A DNA stretch of 64,000 nt from Dolomedes plantarius (lineage: Eukaryota > Arthropoda > Arachnida > Araneae > Dolomedidae): positions 123,009,193 through 123,073,192 of the forward strand of contig OU015493.1 of the NCBI GenBank assembly GCA_907164885.2, given 5' to 3'. The position numbers and the translations under genes were made by a program. Each line of letters opens with the position of its first letter. The first letter of the stretch is position 1. Of this stretch, positions 14,501 to 25,758 are shown one piece after another. The notes under the pieces are model-generated. The model worked only from the letters and a program-made list of their open reading frames with translations, did not search any database and was not told the origin of the DNA.

Positions 14501-17500
14501 CTGACTGAAAAGTACCTCTTTTATCATATAATTTTTTTTTCTCCTATACAAATCTAAGTGACTTAAGAAATCAAAATAGTATCCATGCTATTTAAGAATT
14601 AAAAAATGATTTTATAGTAGATTGTTAATGAGGTCTAAACTTAGTTCCTCAACAAAGTTGTGATAAAAAATAAAAAAAAATTTTTTTGCTTTTGAATAAT
14701 TTAGTACACTTCAAAATCTGCATTTCAGAAATTTTTTTTAAATCATATTACATATGTCTATTTTGTAATTAGAATGCATTTATGTTTCTTTATGTATTAA
14801 CATATTAATGTATCTGAATACTTGACTTGTAAAAATTCTAAATATATTTGATATATGGAAATGTATGATAATGTTTTGCCTCTATCTAGTACTTAATGAT
14901 TCTGCCAAAAAATTGGAGGTAAGAAATTATGAAATACAGAAAAATGACTGATCTGAGTCTGTTTCAAGCCAAACAAATTGTTACAGAAATACTATATTCA
15001 GCTTGTAAAAAAAAAAAAAGAAGAATGTTCAAGTCAGCCATCAAATCTTTAATTCCTCAAAAATAGAGGTTTTTGAATTTTGCCTCACCCTTTTCTATTT
15101 ATGAACCAACTTCTGTATTGCAATTTTCTCGTTTTAATCTTTAAATAGTTCTTAAAAGCATCCAACATGTTTTAGACAGTCAACTGTAAATTTTTGTTTG
15201 AGGTATTCATTAAATATTGAAATGTTCAAATCCATTATAAATTTAAATTCAGAACTATGGATAAGTTCTAAAGTATCCTAAAGTCATACATGCATGGCTA
15301 TATTTTTGAGAAGGATAGATAAACATATATATTTTATTCTTGAATAGATGGTATCAAATCAACTTGTATGATCTAATTTCTTATATACATGTATTTGACC
15401 ACTGTAATTTAATGTGTGAATGTGACCATTATAATTGTGTGTATAATACTTATCACACACACATATATAAATGTTTGTCTGAATGGTAATAGGATACTTT
15501 TTAGATTGATACTTTTTATTAATGTTAGACAGGTACATCAACATCTATAGTTTCATGAATTATTATAAGTATTATAAATTTTAAATAAAATGTCTTTTTC
15601 CAGCTACACATCAGAAATTACATCATTTTGTCTTGATTTTATATCTACTCTTGGAGCACACTTATACCGTGAACACCAGCAGCTAAATCCTATATTTGCA
15701 ACTATAGAACCATTTTTAAAAGTAAGTATACTTTAAATACACTGCAGAAAGATTCATTTCACCTTTTTTCATGTCTACTGAGTGCAAGGGCATCAAGAGC
15801 CATTGCCACACCTGGGGAGGGAAATTCCTACTGGGTTCCTTGGCCTTATCTTGGAACTGTATAATTCTCAGGCCTATGCAATCTCTCTGTCTGTGTTGTT
15901 AGACCTGATTGTTAGCTGCCTAACTGATTTCACTGTACCAGATGGGACCCCGTCATAGCTGCTGAGGCTCTACAGGATAAATCCCTACTGGTGACCACAG
16001 CAGGCGACCCCATGCATGACACCCAGCGACACCCCTGCACCCACACCCCAGGCCCATGGGAGCGACCAGGGCAGAAGCTGGAAACACACAACAGCAGCAG
16101 AGGAGAAAAAGCATTTAGGACAGCTGACTAAATTTGGAATAATGGCAATAGCCAAAACTGGAAGCTCAAGAGGCCGGAAGGGACCACAACATACAATTAG
16201 CAAGGTTGGTGCGAAAATACAGAGCCAAATGAAACAAAACATGCAAAGAGTTAGGACATTACAACGACTTTACCTGGGACCAAATGGCCTAAACCAGTAT
16301 CTGATCAATTTTTAGAGGCAACAGTCATAACCCTTGGCCCTTATCTCGCAACATTAGAATCAACGTCACGATTTAGACTTACCCTGCAAAACCCCCCGTG
16401 AAGTGGCTTGCTCAAAAAAGATCCTTTGGACAGAAGTCCTCTGGAAAAACTTTGTGAGAATAACCCAAGAAAAAGAAAGTTAAAGATATGGGAGAATTAA
16501 TAAATGAAACAAAAGAAAAAGAAAAGCGAGCCTTGGTCCTTTTTGGTCAGCAAATGCTGACCATTGGCAAGGCTGCAGTCAATGTGCCTGAATCCCTAGG
16601 AATATGACCTAATCTCCTGACTTACGCAAGTCACATGCCACCTCACTCATGGCAGATCCTAACCTTAGCCCTACCATGCCTGACTTATGCCAGAGGTTCC
16701 CATCACACATGATGAGTTACTTTGGCCACAGGGAATGCTAACTACCAGGGACGTTCTGGATCAGGCAAAACAGAAGTGGGGAAATTTTAATCTCAGACTA
16801 GGTAACAGCTAGAGTAGGGGAGAAGGTAACTGCTGGCTAAGGAATAGCTGAATTAGGGTGGAGCTTAAGCGTTAAGAGAGATAACAATAAAAAATAAAAC
16901 TTACTTGGAGATGACTCTGCTAACTAAAAATCACCTGTGGTTACTTTCTTGCTCTTTCTAGTTGGTGGCCAGTGCTATTTTTGATCTGTGGAGAACTTAT
17001 TGTGTTGCTCCCAGGAGGTACTAGATTTTCTAGTTGATTTTCCTAACAAGTCCACTTCTGAGTTCCAAAAATCTACTCTGGGAGGGTCTTGATCCCTTGC
17101 AGGCTTTATTTCCTTGGGCCATGATTCAGGGGGCATTGACCCTAACAAGTCCTCTGATGTGATGAGCCGATGAATCAAGTAGAATAAGCTTTCATAGAAT
17201 AGAAATTTTTTTTTTTTTTTCTGCCTAACTGATTTGTCCCTCAGCTCGGGCAAACAGTCTGGTAAAATTTTGTGTTGCCTGAATTTTTATTATAAAACTA
17301 TTTCATCTTCTTGACAAACAAAACACATGTCACATAATTTTATTTATATTTAGACCTTAAGATACCTTTTCGGCATGATTTTTATATCATGCCAGGTTCT
17401 TATTACTTTTCTGTGTAATCTTTTGTGACTAAAATGTTATGATTGATCTTGTTTTTTGTCATTATAGAAATAGATAGCTAAGTGATGAATACATAATATT

Positions 17501-18108
17501 AGTTTCAATACAATTTTATTTTCGGTTTTATCTTCTCATTGGATTTGTTTGTTATAATGGGAGTGAACTGCAAGGAAGACTTTTTTCCTGCCTTTCTGTG
17601 ATGATGCGAAAAAGAGAAGATATTGAAATATTTCAGCTTCATAGTGTTCAAATTGTAATTTACAGTAACATGTTAATTTTTATAAAGTAAAAAATCTACT
17701 TTAATTTATATTACACTTGCTTATAAAGATGAAAAAGCAAATTATAAAAACTTACCTTTTTTTTAACCATATTTTGAAAAAGAACAGGAGTTATGTGGTT
17801 AAACGGTTTTATTTTTAATAATTTAGTTAATATTTAAAATTTCATAACAAAAAAAGTTTTTTCTATTCATATTCTGTCAAGTTGAAAATTTTGTTTGCAT
17901 GAAGATATTTTACATGCACAAATCTACTGCTTTTAGGTTTTATTTGAGGATTCTCTGGATAAAATTTAGAGAATACTAGCTGAAAACCCACACTTAACTA
18001 CGGAGTACATTCATATTAAATACAATGGTCAATGTATGCAATTAATGCCAAATATATATATATATATATTTATAATAAATACAATGATCAATGTATACAA
18101 TTGATGTA

Positions 18109-18154
<46 letters not shown>

Positions 18155-20977
18155 TTATAAAAAAATTGTAAGGGATATTTTTATAGACAAAATAATGTAG
18201 AAGAAAATATTCAAATTAAATGTAATAGGACATACTAAAGAATATAGTACAGTTAATATAATACAGTTTGAGGAACATAATACCTTTTATTGTATTTTAA
18301 TATTTTTTTTTGATAATGTCCAATCGTCTGCTGCATTAGGAAGAGAAAAAATAATTTTTTTTTGTCTATTTAGTTGTTATGCACGTGACGATAAATTTAT
18401 TTAAAGTGTACCAGAAAAAGAAATCACGTGATCAGTATTTAATAAATTAAATTCTAAAAATTAATCTTTAAAAAATTACGAGAAATCAGAAAATGGAGGT
18501 AAAGATTCGAAAAAGATTTCATTTTAAAGGAATTTTTATAATCTTTCTCGTGATATAAATTCTATAACCCTCAGATTATTTTTTTAAGTGCAAACTTTAA
18601 AAATCGAAGAAGAATTTTTCAAAAATCTCTTAGTGCACCCCTACACTATAAGAAGAATCGCCATGTTAAATTTCAGCCCTTAAAGTCCAGTGGTTTGGTC
18701 TGTGCATTGTAAGTCAGTGAGTCAGTCAGTTACGGAAGTTTTATATATATAGATTGTGATGGAAATAGAAAACTATAAAATATCAAAATTTGTATTCCTA
18801 ACAAGATTTTCATTACCTTCAATTATTTTTACTCTTCATTTAATTATTGTCTGGACTTTTAAGAAATATTTCATTATTTATGTTTTTTTTCCCTACTTCT
18901 AGATGGTATTTGACATGTTACTACAGCAGCCATTAGATACTGAGCTAACTAGTGTTGCTAGTTCAACTCTACACACTCTAATTTGCTGTTTTCAGGTACT
19001 AAAATTTTGTACTTTTAAGCAGATAACCTTTTCTTTTTATTGTAGATATTGTAATGTTACATAATTAAAATTGTTGCCTTGCTGTTAAACTATCCTGTGT
19101 TTAATGTAGATTTAATGTTCAAGTGATATTGATGCAAGGTTGCATTACTTTACTTTGCACAACAGGTTTCACATTAGAAAAGCAAATTATTGAATCCTCA
19201 TAAAAGTCTTGGTAAAGCTATAGCAATGCAAAATATATATCTTGGACTAGCTGAATACCCATGCTTCGCTACTGAATACATTTTAGGATAATTACAATGA
19301 AAAAATAATGATATTGCCTTTTAGAGGATTTCCTTATAAACAATATTTTTTGTTTCTTCATTGGGCAGAACTAATATTACCAGGCTCGTCTGCAAACTTA
19401 TGCATGAGCAAGCTACGTAAAACTGACCGCTGGAGAAACAATTTTCTCTTAAATCTACGCCAGCATATTTTAAAGTTTGGCCTTTAGACTTACTTATTGT
19501 CATGGCAAAGCATACTTTGAGGGGAAATTGCAGTCTATTAAAATCAAAGGGGAGGTCAATTGGGTATTAGAGGAATATGTGGCACGAACACTTTTTCTCC
19601 TTGAGCACACCCGGTTAAAATAATGGCTTCAATTAAATTTTTATGCAGGGCTTTGACTTATAGTCTAGTGCCATTATAATTTTGGTGGTTTTAAATTCCA
19701 AAGAAGCATTAATGGTCTGCTCTTCTGCAAAAAGAGCTTATGGTATGGAAAACCTGGTGGTTTAAGGGAATTTAAAAACTCTACCGGATAGTTAATGGCA
19801 CCATCTGAATTACAGACAGTATCTATCGACTTGTAGACCATTTCTTCCCCGTCAAAGGAACTTTAGCAACATATCATTAATGAACGCAGCTTGATTGTTT
19901 TTTGGAGTCAAAATGGCCCTTTCACAAAACCATTCTATAGGCTTATTTTGTATTTGAGCAATGCCTGGATAAGTGTGATCTTTCAGTTCCTGGATGTTAG
20001 TCACTAATTTGAATTAAATTCTTTAAAACTTCCATCTCAATTAGTTTAGGGGTTAAATTTTATCTTTTGCTGTATTTTAATATTTTTTTGTCAATTTATT
20101 TCGTTGTTATGTACGTGAAGATAAATTAATTTATCGTCACGTGCATAACAACGAAAAAGAAATCATATGATCAGCATTTAATAAATTAAATTCTAAAAAT
20201 TAAATTTTAAAAATTCACAAAAAATCAGAAAATGGAGGTAAAGATTCAAAAAATATTTCATTTTAAAAGAATTTTTATGATCTTTCTCGTGATATAAATT
20301 TTATAACCCTCAGATTATTATTTTAAAAATCTAAGAATTTTTCAAATATCTTAGTGCACTCCTATACTATAAGAATCACCACACAAAATTTCAGCCCTTT
20401 AGGTCCAGTAGTTTGGTCTGTGCAATATGTCAGTCATTCAGTTACGGAACTGTTTTATATATATAGATAATCCCAAAATCAATAAAACATCTGTTAAACT
20501 TGAAACATTTTTTTATTAATCAAAAATCTTGATAAAATTTGGGAAATTTAAGGTTACTTTATTTATTTTTCCTCTTTTCTTTATCTATAACCTTTTAACT
20601 TTTTGTGTGGATTACAATAACTTGAGAAAGTAAATCATCAACATTAGTATGATAAAGTGATATGGGAAATAGAATTTTTTCCCCCTCCTAGAGCTCCCTG
20701 TACATGGTCATTGTTAGATCTGCATATTTTTAACTACATACTTATTGTTTTACTATTTGTGTTTTTCTCATCTTTTTTTCAGGAACGATACAAAGAACTA
20801 GTTCAAGAGCTTATCAACAGTCAGACTGATCCTGCCACAGCCCAGAGACTACTTGCCTCTTTCAATAGTCTCTCTGAAAACATGTCTTTGTCATTAGATC
20901 GAGTTAGCCGTATTAAATTTCGAGAAGATTTTGAACATTTTATCACAGATGTCAGGGGGTATCTCTGTATAAAATAA
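1292..20977 (+). CDS. XPO4: Exportin-4 (importin-beta family nuclear export receptor), C-terminal half
   Basis: Exportin-4 is a RanGTP-dependent karyopherin of the importin-beta superfamily; in vertebrates it exports eIF5A and Smad3 and imports some SOX proteins. Ten exons are joined here: 1292-1461, 3811-3979, 4492-4785, 6205-6271, 8127-8240, 10100-10185, 10890-11020, 15604-15721, 18903-18995 and 20783-20977. All have AG/GT borders and phases that fit, giving 478 codons plus stop. Recognisable XPO4 blocks are TQYWQE, the VIVGLIFEVFKIAAK-like helix, EEEQYQDLL, SAADVVLYGV, a FPSLCVQYFKLIT-like block, VFDML and the C-terminus ending GYLCIK, close to the vertebrate LLCVK ending. Vertebrate XPO4 is about 1150 aa, so roughly the last 40% lies here and the 5' part precedes the window. 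The low-conservation N-terminal exon 1292-1461 is assigned by position, phase and the AFG-DT block. Recognition is from memory of the family, without an alignment. Confidence 0.93.
1671..2704 (+). repeat. Tandem duplication inside an XPO4 intron
   Basis: Two diverged copies of a ~500-bp stretch lie head to tail, about 1671-2190 and 2222-2704. Both contain TTTTAATTAGATCTGTAGTA, CTCCTTTCAGTTTGAA, GCATTCAATAG and GAGCAGGATTGT in the same order. Each copy carries an acceptor-like CTCCTTTCAG, 22 nt and a donor-like GGTRTRC, but 22 nt would break the XPO4 frame. A (CA)n tract is also copied. Confidence 0.8.
3811..3979 (+). CDS. XPO4: XPO4 coding exon
   Basis: Acceptor TTTTTATTAG, donor GTAAGT. It encodes GNKAINCASLISLVKKQ... 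through KTQYWQE, matching the family block before the repeat that starts LxPLQ. It ends in phase 0. Confidence 0.9.
4492..4785 (+). CDS. XPO4: XPO4 coding exon
   Basis: Polypyrimidine tract then ATAG, donor GTATTC. The 98 codons begin LLKPLQDKFQS and include IECLAGVIDG and a helix ending FKIAAKRILCFLTQ, all aligned with the vertebrate protein. Phase 0 at both ends. Confidence 0.92.
4943..5724 (+). mobile_element. Internally deleted pogo/Tigger-like element in an XPO4 intron
   Basis: The ends are inverted repeats: TAAAATCTCGAGTATAATAC on the left against TAAAATCTCGACTATAATAC read inward from the right end, with a TA flank on the right (GA on the left, probably decayed). Inside, 5290-5335 reads like the start of a pogo helix-turn-helix (YTAAEKLSIVKH). 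Soon after comes an acidic tail ending in DELYSSESD and a stop (about 5478). The catalytic DDE core that should separate them is missing, so this is a non-autonomous deletion derivative. Confidence 0.65.
6205..6271 (+). CDS. XPO4: XPO4 coding exon (short)
   Basis: 67 nt between ACAG and GTAATG, encoding GDAKKLYEYCANVIRIYAKH plus NV and the first base of a glycine codon. It corresponds to the LYEACLTLLQVYSKNN region of the vertebrate protein. It is too short to be seen as an ORF and is found by phase and similarity. Confidence 0.9.
6272..10099 (+). other. XPO4 introns around exon 8127-8240; nothing recognised
   Basis: Two introns (6272-8126 and 8241-10099) without open frames that resemble proteins. 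They hold poly-T runs (about 9341-9376), an (AAT)n tract (about 9789-9840) and otherwise simple AT-rich sequence. Confidence 0.6.
8127..8240 (+). CDS. XPO4: XPO4 coding exon
   Basis: Acceptor CCCCAG, donor GTAAGA. It encodes GRTSREADNEEEQYQDLLTL and on to FKDFIDIDRT; EEEQYQDLL is identical to the vertebrate protein. Starts in phase 1 and ends in phase 1. Confidence 0.95.
10100..10185 (+). CDS. XPO4: XPO4 coding exon
   Basis: Acceptor AATTCAG, donor GTAAGT. It encodes GGEEETSAADVVLYGVSVIM and on to TTDLLN. SAADVVLYGV is an exact family match. Confidence 0.94.
10890..11020 (+). CDS. XPO4: XPO4 coding exon
   Basis: Acceptor TTTATAG, donor GTTAGT (a weaker donor). It encodes FPSLCVQYFKLITLVCEIHP and on to SVQLGLT, matching FPTLCNQYYKLITFICEIFP in vertebrates. 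It ends with two bases of a split codon completed at 15604. Confidence 0.94.
11501..13027 (-). mobile_element. Tc1/mariner (Tc1-like) element, inactive
   Basis: Ends are a 26-bp inverted repeat, CACACTCACT(C/T)CCAAAAGTT and on to AAGCAC, at 11501-11526 and 13002-13027, with one mismatch plus a terminal-base difference. TA flanks both ends, and the insertion lies within a (TA)n run, the usual Tc1 target. Length is 1527 bp. It carries a broken transposase on the minus strand. It lies in an XPO4 intron, antisense to the gene. Confidence 0.9.
11737..12755 (-). pseudogene. Tc1-type DD34E transposase, frameshifted
   Basis: The C-terminal 200 residues are open (11737-12348) and show the catalytic triad context FTDESRF, LMDDNARPH and SPDLNPFENLWD, spaced as in DD34E Tc1 transposases. 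Upstream the reading is broken. The N-terminal helix-turn-helix part (MASRRRMEDSECC and on to TGQSITDVA, from 12755) is in another frame, and a stop interrupts the stretch just before NWTVSDWGN. A cut-and-paste transposase in life; dead here. Confidence 0.88.
13050..13222. mobile_element. Small pogo/Tigger-like MITE
   Basis: 173 bp bounded by CAGTGGAATTTCGATC and, inverted, CAGTGAAATCTCGATC (14/16 identical). CAGT-start ends are typical of pogo/Tigger elements. It has no coding capacity. It sits directly beside the Tc1 element across a (TA)n run; the flanking dinucleotide is CA on both sides rather than TA. Confidence 0.65.
13223..15603 (+). other. Rest of the XPO4 intron; short local duplications only
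   Basis: No gene seen. There are local duplications, e.g. GATACTATTAATTGTC units at about 13335-13420 and GTGCTAGTTCATTAGAAAG twice at about 14178-14234. Confidence 0.5.
15604..15721 (+). CDS. XPO4: XPO4 coding exon
   Basis: Acceptor TTTCCAG, donor GTAAGT. It encodes YTSEITSFCLDFISTLGAHL and on to EPFLK. It sits 4.6 kb after the preceding exon, with a Tc1 element and a MITE in between. Confidence 0.88.
15770..17275. repeat. Unclassified GC-richer block in an XPO4 intron, possible mobile element
   Basis: About 1.5 kb whose composition and texture differ sharply from the AT-rich surroundings; CCCC/GGGG words are common. The phrase CTGCCTAACTGATTT occurs near both ends (about 15918 and 17221). 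A long T run (about 17206-17220) would be a poly-A run on the minus strand. Open frames (99 aa at 16016-16315, 92 aa at 16975-17253 minus) match nothing I know. A decayed retroelement is possible; I cannot assign a family. Confidence 0.5.
17976..18753 (-). mobile_element. Non-autonomous Helitron
   Basis: Read on the minus strand it begins TCTATATATATAAAAC, ends CTAG and is flanked by A and T, the canonical Helitron pattern (5'-TC...CTRR-3' in an AT target). The half near 18290-18753 is clearly related to 20040-20467 and 30380-30870 (shared GAAATCA, GGAGGTAAAGATTC, CTTTCTCGTGATATAAATT). 778 bp, no helicase remnant. Confidence 0.75.
18903..18995 (+). CDS. XPO4: XPO4 coding exon
   Basis: Acceptor CTTCTAG, donor GTACTA. 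31 codons, MVFDMLLQQPLDTELTSVAS and on to LICCFQ, phase 0 at both ends; VFDML is a family match. Confidence 0.9.
19247..20467 (-). mobile_element. Helitron with decayed helicase, in the last XPO4 intron
   Basis: On the minus strand it starts TCTATATATATAAAAC and ends CTAG, flanked by A and T. It contains the C-terminal part of a Pif1-type helicase, which confirms the class. The 3' part has lost most of the rest of the RepHel gene, since total length is only 1221 bp. Confidence 0.85.
19321..19960 (-). pseudogene. Helitron RepHel gene, Pif1 helicase C-terminal remnant
   Basis: The open piece 19321-19503 gives MTISKSKGQTLKYAGVDL and on to GQFYVACS, the last helicase motifs of Helitron Pif1 domains. 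Upstream on the same strand are DLPFDFNRLQFPLKVCFAM, then in other frames YPVEFLNSLKPPGFP and RAILTPKNNQAAFIN, in the order expected for the family. Several frameshifts and stops separate these blocks. In an active element this enzyme unwinds DNA for rolling-circle transposition. Confidence 0.85.
20783..20977 (+). CDS. XPO4: XPO4 last coding exon with stop
   Basis: Acceptor TTTTTTCAG. 64 codons beginning ERYKELVQELINSQTDP and ending in DVRGYLCIK then TAA. The vertebrate protein has the same QDP/LA-FN-L pattern and ends GGLLCVK. Confidence 0.94.
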   Translation, partial: ERYKELVQELINSQTDPATAQRLLASFNSLSENMSLSLDRVSRIKFREDFEHFITDVRGYLCIK

Positions 20978-22176
20978 AGGTTGTTTTAATGTGTTCAACA
21001 TACTTGCAGAAACTCAGCTTTTCATAGTAATTGTTACATTTCCAGATAAAACTGTGTTAAACTGAATCACAATCCAGGTCTCTTTTGATTGCAACTTTGT
21101 GATATGGCTTGGGATATTATTTTCTTAAAGATAATTGGTGTTTTTATAACTATTATTTTTAATATCTGTTATTGTTTTTGTGTTTCATTGTTACAATTCC
21201 CTTTATCAGACCAGAATTCTTAGTTTCTGTTAATAATAATTTTAAACTGTAAATTCTCTCTTCCTAGTTGCAAAATATTCATCTAATTAATGTAAACTGA
21301 AATGCTTACACATTTCTTACTTAGAATAAGTTATTGTTCTCAGGGTATTTTATGATTTTTATATAATTTTTAAATTATAGAATTAAAACTTGCATTAGAG
21401 AATTCTTGATATTTTTGCTAAAGTAAGTGAATTTAACTGAATTATCTCTCTTGCTAAAATATAGTGCTATATAACTTAGTCTTATTAAAAATGCTAGAAT
21501 ATGCATATGTGAAAAAAATTAATCTTTTTTAAAACTAAATTAGCAGCAATTTATTTTCCATGTTTATCTAATTTATATATAAATTTGTGCTAAATATTTC
21601 AATTCCATACCTTAAAAGCATTTTGGTTTACAAAATTAAAATAAAGACATCAAAAATAAAATATTAAATTTTGTCATGTCCAGCATTTTTTATTTTAGTA
21701 TGTAAACTATATTAAGAGAATGTGTGACTACCATGAAATTTCAAGCAAATTATTTTATATTAATGAACATATAAAACATTTTTATTTTCAGTAGGTCTTT
21801 TGCCTTGATTTATGAGATAGATGCATTTAATGTTTGTAAATTAACTGTTTCTAAAACTTATGTAGCATATTGGATAGTTTTTTCTTCCAGATCTAACTTA
21901 ATGCAGCTGATCTTAATTTGTTGAAAATCTGTTGTTGTTGCATTTATCTAAACTTTTTTTTACTTCGTTTTATGTGACAGAAAGGACTGTTTAAAACAAC
22001 AGATATAATATCCTGTGTATTCCATATTTGAATTTTAAAATGTGATAGAAAATAAAAATTGTTTTAGTCATGGAAAAATAAAAAGAATGAGACATATATT
22101 ATAATTTAAGTATTTAACTTATAAATTTAAATTTTAAAAGCATTTAATATATTCATTTAAGTTATGCATATGTAAA

Positions 22177-22234
<58 letters not shown>

Positions 22235-22254
22235 CATACATACATACATACATA

Positions 22255-22285
<31 letters not shown>

Positions 22286-23430
22286 TGTTGTGTATTTTAG
22301 ATTCTGTGTACACAGTAAGATGATAAAAACAAATGTAAACATATATTTAAATTTTCCTCTGCTGTTCTCTATTGATAAGTGCTGTGTAAAATAATTCTTT
22401 GATTTCAGTTAGTACTTGTGAAAGAAATGTCATTATTAAGTGAATAATATCAAGTACTGAGGAAATTATTAGAATATTTAAATTAGCTTTCTTAAATTGC
22501 TCGTATTTATTCTACTTTATAAATTATGTTTAATATTTTGCTTTTTTTATGATTATATTCAATCTAGTTTAACTTGATTTGAGCTTAAAGGCATATTTAC
22601 TAACATCTATGAATTTTCATAATTTTTATTTTGAAAAGATACTTGTTTTGCATTTTTTGCTCTTAAACTGACTTCTTTCTATTTCTCTTGGCTTTGTAAA
22701 ACATCTGTTAAATTTTCCTTTTTTGGTGTTCTTTCCTTTACATATATATAATTTCAATATTCTTAAGTATTAATAAATGTTTCGAATTTTTTTTGTACTT
22801 CATTAATGGTTAATTTTTTAATATATTTTGATTTATGATTTTATTATATTTTGGTGATATTTAAGAAAAATGACCCTGCTTAAAAGGACTCATTTTTTCA
22901 AGTAGCCCCAGATACTGTAACAAAAATTATCAACTTTAAGTTCTTAGGAATATTTCTAATTGTACCAAAAAAATTACTTTATATCCAATTATCACTGCAT
23001 TAAGTTAGAATTATTGTCACTTTTTACTATTTCAGCTTTCCATTTTTCACATTGCTTCATTTTGTTATATCTTAAATTTAATGTGTGAATATGAACAATT
23101 TTTACATTTTATAATGAAAAAGAAAATGTCGCCATCTGGATTTTGATTTCAGAGGTTGACAAGTATGTTAAAGGGATGTTGTCAAATGAAAAAAGTTTTC
23201 AGACTCTCAGTTATACGCACAATTATATCTGATTGCTTTACTTCAGTTTCTAAAATTTATTAACTTATTAAATGTATTTTTTCTTCTAGCTGTGATTTTG
23301 GATTGTGATTCAGCCCACCTTTCCATTAATTTTTGTGTGTGGTGTTAAAATAATCATGCTGCGTTTTTGTACAGAAGTTTTATAATGTATTTTTACTTCA
23401 AAATCATTGTAAAATAAAATCATCTATTTC
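20978..23430 (+). other. XPO4 3' UTR and downstream DNA
   Basis: AT-rich sequence without convincing ORFs. Candidate polyadenylation signals AATAAA occur at 21640-21645 and 23413-23418; the second is followed by a T/G-rich stretch. The true end of the transcript cannot be chosen from sequence alone. Confidence 0.5.
22179..22284. repeat. Compound microsatellite
   Basis: (TA)n, then (CATA)n, then (TG)n, then (TA)n. ORFs rich in YIYI/CVCV across it are artefacts of the repeat. Confidence 0.9.
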
Positions 23431-24856
23431 TATTTGCCTCTCTTTTAATTGTTTTTTCTGTTACTATGAAGTTTAAACTGAAATTACAGTTAACTTGTTT
23501 GTCAGTTTACAAGCAATGTAAGCATATCTAAAATTACCTATTTAAATTTCTTTTTTATTATAATAAGAAAAAGAGCTTCTATTTAGCTTTAATAATTTTT
23601 ACTGCTGAAGATCTTAAAACACAAAAAGATATAATGTAAATTAGCATATAAGGTTGAGTGCTTAAATTTTTATACATAAGGAAACAACAAATAAATTTAA
23701 ACAATATCTTTTACAGTCACCAAAATTAAAAATCAAGATTTACAGTGTGCATACTGTGTCGACTTTCTGTGAATTTTGTGAAAAGAGTGTAAAAGACTGT
23801 AATCACTAATTTTAAACAACAATTTGTATTTTAATCTGTGCTAATGTATTATTTTCTTAACCTGAAAATATTTTAATTATATCAAATGCTAGTGAAAGTT
23901 TGCCTTCATAATTTTGAAAGAAAATCTTTCATATTAGAGAGCAATTTTATTTCTTACTTAGGAGGAAATTATTTCTTGCATATTTTTTTGTTTCTACTTG
24001 TGTTATGATAGGAATATTTTAAAATTTGAATATAAAATTCTTTTATGAGAAGAAACTTTACTAAAAGGGTTTTTTTGACAAACTTCTTGCAAAGTTTTTT
24101 TCTCTCTTATAATTAGTAACTAATAGAAATTCAATAGAATATTCTTATCTTATAATATCTTGAATATTCTTATTCTTGTTCACTTATCAAAAATTTCTAA
24201 ATAGGACAGGGTTACATGTATTAAGATGTGAATTACTTTTGCCAAGCAATACTTTGTTGATATATGTTATGTAATATTAAAATATGAAATTCATAAATAC
24301 CATTAAAAAAATTATACAGCAAAATTTACGTAATAGCTTTACAGGCAAAAGTAATGTTTTCAATTGTCTAAAATTTTGAATATACCTTAAATATCTTTTA
24401 CGCAATATACAAATTTGTATCTAAACATTTACAAAAACCTAACGATCACACACAGTCACCATCAGAAAAAGAGAACACAAATAGTTCAAGATAAAAATGT
24501 ATTTGTATGAGTATAATTTATTACTTTAGTATCAATCTGTTTACATCATTTATTCTCAAATAAGGAATTGGTGCTTAAGTTTTACCTTTAAATGATCAAA
24601 TCACTCTCGAACATGACAGAAAGGTATAGTGTCAGTTTTTCTAATAATTGCATGTACAAATCATAGACTAGCTAGAGTAGTAATTTTTGCATTTTAGGTC
24701 CTTATGCTTTTTGGTTCTTAAAAAGTACTTATTTTGAGTTAAAATTGAATTTTCTGTTTATTTCCAACAACATGCCTTCGTCTTTATTTTTTCTTGTATT
24801 GTAGTTACGGATGACAATGTTTATATATTATTCCCCCACTCCCCACATCAAATATA
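23431..24856. other. Intergenic, nothing recognised
   Basis: AT-rich DNA between XPO4 and the transposon cluster, with no ORF or structured repeat that I can support. Confidence 0.5.
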
Positions 24857-25758
24857 CAGTCGAACCCCGTTAAAACAAACTTCAAGGGACTAAAGGTTTT
24901 GTTCGATATATCCGAACCGTTAAGAAAAATGTTAAGAGTTCACAAAATGTATAACTCCTTAGTTGCTATCTGTCTTCAATAATGACGTATTAAAAAATGA
25001 TAAAATCTGTTTAAAATTATCATTAATGAATTAAATTGGCCAAAATAATTACATCAAACTGACACAATACTAATTAAATTAATTAAAAATGAAGACAAAT
25101 GGAAATAAATTCATTTTACCTTCAATTGTTGCTCACTGTTTTGATACAGAAATAATCGGTAATCTGCTGATGTGATGCCAATTTCAAAAACATTTTATGA
25201 ATTTCTTTGTCCAATACATCAAATGACTCCAACACTCTTTCTTCCACTGTTTGTGTAGACAAACACTTATTAATTACATGCATCGCAGCTGTAGCATCTG
25301 AGATGGTGGGGATTTCATCATTTATGTGCTCTCTTCATCAGCATCAGATGCAGAATCTTCGATTTCAGGATGATTCATTTTAATTTCTTCCACCATATCC
25401 TCATTAGTCAGATGTTCACATTTAATGACTTCATCATCATGTTTCAAACAACTGCATGTCACAATCTGAGAATGATGAAATTTTGTGCTTTTCTATCTAC
25501 ATTGTGATAGGTAAATCTTCTTCATCTTCTTCAACATTCTTTGCTTCTCCAACATTCGTTATATCTTCAACATTCTTAAAAAGTTTAAAAATAAAAAAAA
25601 TTCAGTAGTTGACTGAAAAAATGATTCATTATAGCTGATTCTTAAGATTTTGGAGGTTCACTATAAAAGGATAAATTAGCATTAAATACAATAGGAAAAC
25701 GGTGGGACCAAAATTTTCGTTTGCTATATACCGGGTTCGCTATAACAAGGTTTGACTG
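24857..25758 (-). mobile_element. Tigger/pogo-like element, deleted
   Basis: Terminal repeats CAGTCGAACCCCGTTA (left) and, inverted, CAGTCAAACCTTGTTATA (right), each flanked by TA (24855-24856 and 25759-25760). This is the characteristic Tigger end. On the minus strand 25150-25440 retains, across frame breaks, an acidic tail (EHLTNEDMVEEIKMNHPEIE, then DSASDADEES) and a helix around VEERVLESFDVLDKEIHKMF, the style of Tigger/CENP-B-like C-termini. No catalytic domain remains. Confidence 0.75.

Noticed and set aside
22157..22394. ORFs rich in YIYIYI and CVCV
   Set aside because: Microsatellite translation, open on both strands, with no protein signal.
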